Positions 58,441 through 64,000 of a stretch of 64,000 nt of DNA are shown one piece after another. The notes beneath the pieces were generated by a model. That model ran no database searches. It was not told the origin of the DNA and saw only the letters and a list, made by a program, of their open reading frames with translations. How positions within the stretch are numbered: the stretch's first letter is position 1; each line of letters opens with the position of its first letter. Made by a program: the position numbers and the translations under genes. Source of the DNA: Telopea speciosissima (lineage: Eukaryota > Streptophyta > Magnoliopsida > Proteales > Proteaceae); the NCBI RefSeq assembly GCF_018873765.1, contig NC_057925.1:10303568-10367567 (forward strand), given 5' to 3'.

Positions 58441-58692
58441 GCTCTAGGGCTGCTGTCCTTTGGTTGTAATTATTTTTTTTCATTCTCAGTAAATTTGATT
58501 TACGGATAGATTAAAAAAAAGGAACATTACCAAGTGTGAACTTCATACTCAGACAGCTAGCAAACCTGTTCATAATTATTTATTATGTGCTACACACTGG
58601 TCTTACAGTCCTGGTGCCTAACCCCATTATTTTTATTTTTGCAAACTTATTTGCTAAACACACATAGAACAGGTGCAAACATTGATACCGGA

Positions 58693-59193
58693 TTAAGCCA
58701 TCATCTGCTGGAACTCAGGGAAATCAATCACTCCATCGCCGTTGAGGTCGAATGCCTTTATGATGCTCTTGCACTCTTCATTTGACATTTTGAATATCCT
58801 CTGCAAATCCTCTGATGTAATGGACCCAGACCTCTTCCCAGCGAACATCTGAAACCCTCTTTTCAGATCATCATCCCCACCTTGACGCTCCATCAACATT
58901 GCAAAATCATCAAAGCTGAGCGTCAAACTGTCGCCACCTGCTGCAACGAGTTCATTGGTCACAGCTTGAGCCTCCTCAGGTGACATGAACTCCTTTTTGG
59001 AGGCAAGGTAGGATCTGAGTTCAGATCCTTCGATTTTCCCATTACCATTAGTATCCAAGTGACGAAATATTTGTTGGAGTTCATCATTTCTTGATTGTTT
59101 TTTGGAATGCTGAAGGCGCTGGACACTTAGCACGAAGCTCTTGTTGGAGAAGCATTTGGATAATGTTGCCTTGGAAACAACAGCAGTTGCCAT
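58693..59193 (-). CDS. Calmodulin-like EF-hand protein
   Basis: Single-exon gene of 166 residues. After a basic N-terminal extension of about 35 residues come four EF-hand positions. EF1 (DTNGNGKIEGSE, about residues 47-58) and EF4 (DLNGDGVIDFPE, about 149-160) have complete 12-residue loops with acidic residues at 1 and 12 and N, N or D at 3 and 5. EF2 (region of LSFDDFAMLM) and EF3 (AGKRSGSITSED) lack key ligands and should not bind calcium well. The protein is a likely cytosolic or nuclear calcium sensor of the plant CML family. The N-terminal basic and hydroxylated residues could hint at organelle targeting, but that is weak. I cannot assign a CML number. Start: the only ATG near the TATA box, 95 nt downstream of it. 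Confidence 0.9.
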   Translation of the reverse strand: MATAVVSKATLSKCFSNKSFVLSVQRLQHSKKQSRNDELQQIFRHLDTNGNGKIEGSELRSYLASKKEFMSPEEAQAVTNELVAAGGDSLTLSFDDFAMLMERQGGDDDLKRGFQMFAGKRSGSITSEDLQRIFKMSNEECKSIIKAFDLNGDGVIDFPEFQQMMA

Positions 59194-59284
59194 TAGAGTA
59201 GCTAGTTAGGAACGTCGAGAGTAGTGTTTGTTGCTTCTTGTTGCCTGTTGTTGCTCTTTGCTATGATGGAAACATGCAAAGAAA

Positions 59285-59293
59285 CTTATATAG
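59285..59293 (-). promoter_or_regulatory. TATA box of the CML gene
   Basis: The minus strand reads CTATATAAG, about 95 nt upstream of the start codon. This implies a leader of roughly 60 nt. Confidence 0.6.
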
Positions 59294-59299
59294 AGACTT

Positions 59300-60612
59300 T
59301 GATAGGATGGAGGCTTCATAAGTAAAAAAGAAAGAATCAGATTCTAGAGCTTAAAAAGGAGTGGTCTAGGTTAAAAGTTCCTAAATATTTAATTGTTGGA
59401 ATATTTGCCTAGATAGATATACATTCATCGGAGTGTTGCTTAAAGACAAATCATTTTCAGTGTGAGAAAGAATAAGTATCCAGAGCTTTAAAAAGGAGTG
59501 GTTGTTGTAAAAAGTTTCCAAAGGTAAATGCATGGGTTGGGTCCCAGATTTTAATGATGATGAACATTCTTGCATCCATATTCAAAAGTCATACAAATAC
59601 AAGGTTTAGTTTATACATCGACTTACAATGGGGTGGAACCTAAAAATACAAGTATTTAAAATCTGTAATTTACAAATAAACAAGCTTTGGGAGGAAATTA
59701 ACAAAAATAATAACTAATCTAATCTTCTTCTCTACCAAACAAAATTGGACAAAGGAAGTATATGATTCGGTGCCTCTTGGGCGTCAATTTCAAATATGAA
59801 TAGCCAAACTACATACATGACACAACACGGTTAAGGATATGTGGCGTTGTACTTGTTGGGCATTATAACTTCGGAATATAAAAGAACTAGAAAATTAAAT
59901 ATTAGTTATGTGTATATGTTATATAATACCTAAACACGGATGAAGTTATAACTTGGTGTTTCAATTTATTTATTTTTGTGCATTGGGCTTGAAAGAGACT
60001 ATTTTTGTCATTTTGTAAGGATATTTTAATTCAATTTTACCCAAAACGGCTTGTATGAGATGAATTTAATGTGATCTAAGACAAACTATTTACCCAAAAT
60101 TAAGATCATATGATTATAGTATATTGTTGTTTGTTGACACAAACATGACTCGTTTATCATATCATATTCATTAGGGATGAAGGGATTCCAACACAAAACG
60201 AAGATGTCCTGACATCACCCATTGCCACATCTAGTTGCCCCGGTACCTGAGAGATTCTTAATATACCAATATCTTTTTCATGTGAATGCATATGTGAGTG
60301 GATATGGATAGTGATTGGGCCACCCTAGGAGGGTATTTATGAACCTAAAGGGGAAGTGAATTATTCCATTTCCTTGACTGCTAGCCTTATAGCAGGAGCA
60401 TTCCTGCTCCAACTGTAGCAGCAAAGTTTTTAACCGCTCCTAGATGTTTTGTTCTCATACATATTATAATTTTGATCATAAAACTCTTTAAATCTTTGTT
60501 TTTTTTTGGTAATAACATAAAATTCTTTAAATCACAACGTTAGAATATTACTGCAGTTTAATAGAGGTCTTTCTATACCACCTCTAATAAATGTTGGGGT
60601 CTTTACTCGTTA
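59300..60612. other. Intergenic region upstream of the CML gene
   Basis: AT-rich. It contains the second copy of the diverged repeat (59525-59815). A short direct duplication is also present: AGCTT-AAAAAGGAGTGGT occurs at about 59349 and 59485. No gene recognised. Confidence 0.55.
59525..59815 (+). repeat. Diverged direct repeat, copy 2
   Basis: Partner of 57690-57950 (see there). The order of shared words is kept, with an extra segment of about 60 bp before GGAAGTATATGATTCGG. Confidence 0.6.
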
Positions 60613-61140
60613 TTTATTTATTTATTTTTTAATCCGAATATTATCTGGGACTTGGGGAAGCCCTTAAAATTTTATTAGAAAATCTCATTAAAAACAAGTT
60701 ACAAGGGGGGGCATGACCCGCCTTACCACAACCCAAAGATACAAAATAAATGCTCTCGCAACTCCACAACAACCTAATCCAAAAGCCCAAAAGGATAAAA
60801 CCAAACCATCAACTAGAAACGGAAGACCGGTAAACCAGCCTTATCTTCTCTAATAATGTGGGAGAGGTTAGAAGGAAGCTTCCATGCGCCTGGAATAAAA
60901 TACTAAGTTATAATTCACAGGCCCAATTAGCCTGAAAATCAGCCGTGCGATTGCTCTCTCTATAGGAAAAATACACGTGCGCTTCCAGGCTATCGATCAA
61001 TTGAATGACTTCATGGTACCAATACCAGTATTTCCATAACAGGCAGGATCTCGTAGAGATAAACCGAACAATAGTTTTCGAGTCCGAATTAACATGGCAA
61101 TTAGTGTGGCCCATGTTAGCACACATGCTCGTTACTCGTT
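60613..61140 (-). pseudogene. 5'-truncated L1 LINE tail (RNase H end and 3' UTR)
   Basis: The minus-strand ORF 61126-60908 reads HVNSDSKTIVRFIS, ..DSLEAHVYFSYRESNRTADF, the RNase H end of plant L1 ORF2. It is followed by a 3' UTR with GTAAGGCGGGTCATGCCCCC, TTCTAATAAAATTTTAAGGG and AGATAATATTCGGATTA, then an AAAT-repeat tail (60610-60632). The same 3' UTR words occur at 50540-51062, so both belong to one L1 family. Confidence 0.82.
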
Positions 61141-63050
61141 ATTGTAATTTTCTAATTTTTGTTATAAAAATCTTTAAATAGTAGCATTAAAATAGTTTCA
61201 GCTTTTATATACCGCTGCTCAATATCCACCATTATTATTTATTCTTATTAAACTTAATTTTATATTTTAATTTTATTAAAGATTTCATACATCATCATGT
61301 ATGAATATGATGAACATTTTACCTTTAGAGTTTTAATATTATTAGATACGGATCGGGTATATCAGCCTGATACACTGAGTCACACCTTTGTGGTATCAGC
61401 TCAGATATCCCAGTATAAATCGGAAAAAACAAAAAAAAAAAATCTCTACACTAGACCAACCATAGATCATGCATTGGAATCATTTAATTTGAAACTCCAT
61501 AGGAATGTACCAAGTCTTGGGATGGCGTCCAACTAATCGACAAACCCTACTTAGGCCACGGGCCAAGGGCCATGGGGGGGATGCACTGTGCGTGAGCGGG
61601 GGTCTGGGTCTTGTTTCTGGCATGCCCACAAGGCCTACAGCCATGGCCGCAACAACCTGCCACCCAGCCCGATGCTAGCCGCATCAGTGCAGCCCCTGGA
61701 CACTTGGATGTCACATCAGCCATCCTCTTGCACGAAGGCCATGTCAACCTCACGAAACATCTCTATTATCACACACCAAATTTCTCTATCCTAATTCTCT
61801 CTCCTAGGAGCGGCTTCTAAATTGTGCGACTGCATGGAAACAATTATATTTCCATTATCCGACATCGTAATTACGTAATTCTAGTTGCATTGGAAAGGCG
61901 AATATATACTTTACATTTCTCATTTAGAAAGTTCTGCCCAGTTCTTCTATTTGACCCTCTGAACATGCCGATGAACTTGCAACCAATGCACCATCCTATG
62001 AAACTGGCATTTCCAAAACACTAGGCCTTCACCCAAGGCATCCGAAGGGTGTCAAACACTCCAAAACAATGAGGTAAAGTGTCCCATGCTGCCACATAAG
62101 CCCGGATGTTCCAGCATCATTGCCAAATGTCCAAAATACCCATGTGAGCTATATCAATACTCCACTGATTTTTGTGACTGACATAATCACCAAAATACCC
62201 CTAGATGCTGACTATCACCTATTTAGGCCATTTGTACTCTATAAAATTTTAGAAATGCCCCTGCAATACTCTCTATGCCTGTAAATGATAGAATTGCACC
62301 TAGATGACTACCAATCACTGTGGGACCTTTGTGTACACTGCCAAACCTGTGTAATGATGTTACTGCCATTGTAAACACATTAATAATTACTAGGGATGCT
62401 AGGAAGACTGTCTAGTCACTGCCTACACTGCCAAAAGTCTGACAATCATCTAGAGTGTTGCTTTTACTATATTGACCTTTGTAACTGCCATGGATTGTCA
62501 TTATCACTGTACTGAAACAAGATGCACTGTGTTGACAAAAACAACACCCATGCACTGTGTTGACAATAATGACAACCAAGACAGAGACACTGTCATCTAC
62601 ACTGTGTGTTCAACATGAACAGTTAAGAGGAAAAAAAGGAAAGACACGGAGATAGTCAAAATCACTATTTCTCTTTGGTCTTGCTATCAACAGTGTAGTT
62701 ATTGTAGCCGTTGTTGGAAAAATCTTTCATCGATCCCTTATATTATATAGGGATTTTTTTTAATCAATCAATCAAATTTATACACATTAAAAAGAAGCAT
62801 TAGATACAAATGTGTGGTTAGTTGGGGCCTGCATGATAAAACTTTTGTTTCTGGGCTATGTTTCTATTCCAGAATTGACTTTTCGTATTTCTGTTACTGG
62901 GTTAAATTTTTAGACAAAAAAAAGCCTTTGATAATGCAAAATAATTTCTATTTTTGGTCAGAAAAGAAACAAAAACACGTTTATTATGCACAATCATTTC
63001 TGTTTCTAGAACTTCATAAAATTTCAAAAAAACCATTGAATACCCAAAAA
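61141..63050. other. Intergenic region without a recognisable gene
   Basis: It contains a GC-rich patch at about 61545-61740 with overlapping ORFs on both strands and no family signature. At 62000-62640, ACTGCCA and CACTGT words recur, including a doublet (ATGCACTGTGTTGACAA at about 62522 and 62553). I see nothing that supports a gene. Confidence 0.5.
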
Positions 63051-63052
63051 AT

Positions 63053-63290
63053 TGGTGGAGGAGAGGTGGTGGTTGTGGTGGTGGTGGCAGTATTGGTGGT
63101 GGTGGTGTCATGGCGACAACAGTGGAGGTGAAGGTGGCGGTGACAGTGGGGGTGGAGGTGGTAATGGAGGTGGCGATGGAGGTGGAGGTGGCGGTAGTGG
63201 TGGAGGAGGTGGAGGTGATGGCGGTGGGGTGCTAGTGGCAATGGTAGTGGTGGAGGTAGAAGTGGTGGTTGAAGTTGAATTGGAGGTGGT
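63053..63290. repeat. GGT/GGN minisatellite
   Basis: About 240 bp of GGTGGT, GGAGGT and GGCGGT words, strongly purine-skewed on the plus strand. It reads as polyglycine in one frame and histidine/proline on the other strand. The open frames follow from composition and I do not call a gene. Confidence 0.85.
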
Positions 63291-63659
63291 GTTTTATTTT
63301 AAACATGAAAAGCTTTGCCCATCAAATTAACCATGTGCTCATTAAAGAGAAACTCTCCGCCCTTATTTCTTCCTTTTATTTTTGTGACAGAGAAGCTACA
63401 AATTGGAGTTTCATTTTTTTTTTTTTTTCTATTTCTTATCAACTTTTTTGTTCTGGTTCATTTTCGGGAACCAAAAAAATGAACCGGTCTTAAGAAATAG
63501 ATTTCTCTTTTTTTTTTTGTTCCCAAGAACCAAAAAAAAAGAAGAGAGAAATAGAAAAACAAAAGTGTTATCATGCAGGCCCTTGATCATTCTCTATATA
63601 TTGCAAAACCAAATAGTGACCTTTAAATATAAGAAGATTTTTTTCGTTTTTTAGTTCAG

Positions 63660-63966
63660 GTGGGACCTGCTACTAGGCAGCCATGGGGTGGGCGCCAAGG
63701 GGGTCAGCCTTTGATGTGGAGGAGAGTACATGGGTTGGGGATGGAAAGGGTGGAAGGTGCATATCAAGTACCAGTGCAATGAGGAGTACTTGATCAACTG
63801 GCCAAGCATCAGGCATGCTTTCAAGCGAGCAATGCCAAACCACCAGAGGGAGTCTAGGTCTGTAGGGATAACAAGAAATTACAAGCTGGGTGCTGTTAGA
63901 AACGTGCTTGTTCTTCTCTCAGGAATACCCTTGAGAAGGGGTGCCCACTCATCCGGGCATGTGTAA
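63660..63966 (+). repeat. Dispersed repeat, copy 2 (longer)
   Basis: It includes GGGAGTCTAGGTCTGTAGGG and ATAACAAGAAATTACAAGCT (about 63849-63890), shared with 58324-58440. It extends upstream with an open frame of 78 codons (63730-63966) that I do not recognise. It may be the 3' part of an unclassified retroposon or a gene fragment. Confidence 0.45.
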
Positions 63967-64000
63967 TCTTGTTCAGTGATTTTGGATTACACTTTTTCTT

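Larger units (their letters stand above)
57517..58692. other. AUG2 to CML intergenic region
   Basis: Convergent gene ends: AUG2 stops at 57516 (+) and the CML gene stops at 58693 (-). It contains a segment (57690-57950) that recurs at 59525-59815 and a segment (58324-58440) that recurs at about 63849-63930. No complete gene. Both 3' UTRs should lie here. Confidence 0.6.

Noticed and set aside
62000-62640. Possible tandem array of CACTGT/ACTGCCA words
   Set aside because: Spacing is irregular and only one doublet aligns, so it is not a definable repeat.
63014-63330. Glycine-rich and histidine-rich ORFs on opposite strands
   Set aside because: Both are products of the GGT/GGN minisatellite and have no signal or domain outside it.

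Overview
The window is nuclear DNA from a flowering plant, most likely a eudicot. The evidence is plant-type genes with GT-AG introns (HSFB3, TRAUCO/ASH2-like, AUG2, a calmodulin-like protein), plant-type Ty1-copia, L1, RTE and hAT elements, and very large transposon-filled introns. I cannot name the species. HSFB3 is known as a dicot-type heat-shock factor that grasses lack, which argues against a grass.

Layout. 1-4.5 kb: no intact gene; a decayed copia tail between two copies of a 105-bp segment, a small inverted-ended element in TTA microsatellite, and further inverted-repeat elements. 4.68-6.25 kb: HSFB3 (+), two exons, with TATA box and a 25-codon upstream ORF. 6.3-13.4 kb: intergenic, with a SINE-like piece and a dead copia pol (-). 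13.42-22.14 kb: TRAUCO/ASH2-like (-), two exons separated by a 7.45-kb intron. 22.4-36.6 kb: a nest of transposons. An L1 LINE ends in poly(A); an element with long terminal inverted repeats sits in that A-run; a copia element sits in that element; and the copia carries both a solo LTR with a 5-bp target duplication and a hAT element with an 8-bp target duplication. 36.83-57.52 kb: AUG2 (augmin subunit 2, +), six exons spread over 20.7 kb. Its fifth intron is 14.4 kb and carries a very young but defective copia, another LTR family, an RTE LINE, a fold-back element and L1 tails. 58.69-59.19 kb: a single-exon EF-hand calmodulin-like gene (-). 59.2-64 kb: intergenic, with an inverted L1 tail and a GGT/GGN minisatellite.

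The four host genes are unrelated in function: stress transcription repressor, H3K4-methylation cofactor, microtubule nucleation and calcium sensing. There is no sign of co-regulation. The main interest is how transposons have built the introns of TRAUCO and AUG2 and the DNA directly upstream of AUG2, and the insertion order that can be read from intact target-site duplications.

I found no clear undescribed protein system. The best candidates for something new are the nested block at 26.2-36.6 kb, the young but multiply mutated copia in AUG2 intron 5, and the HSFB3 upstream ORF.
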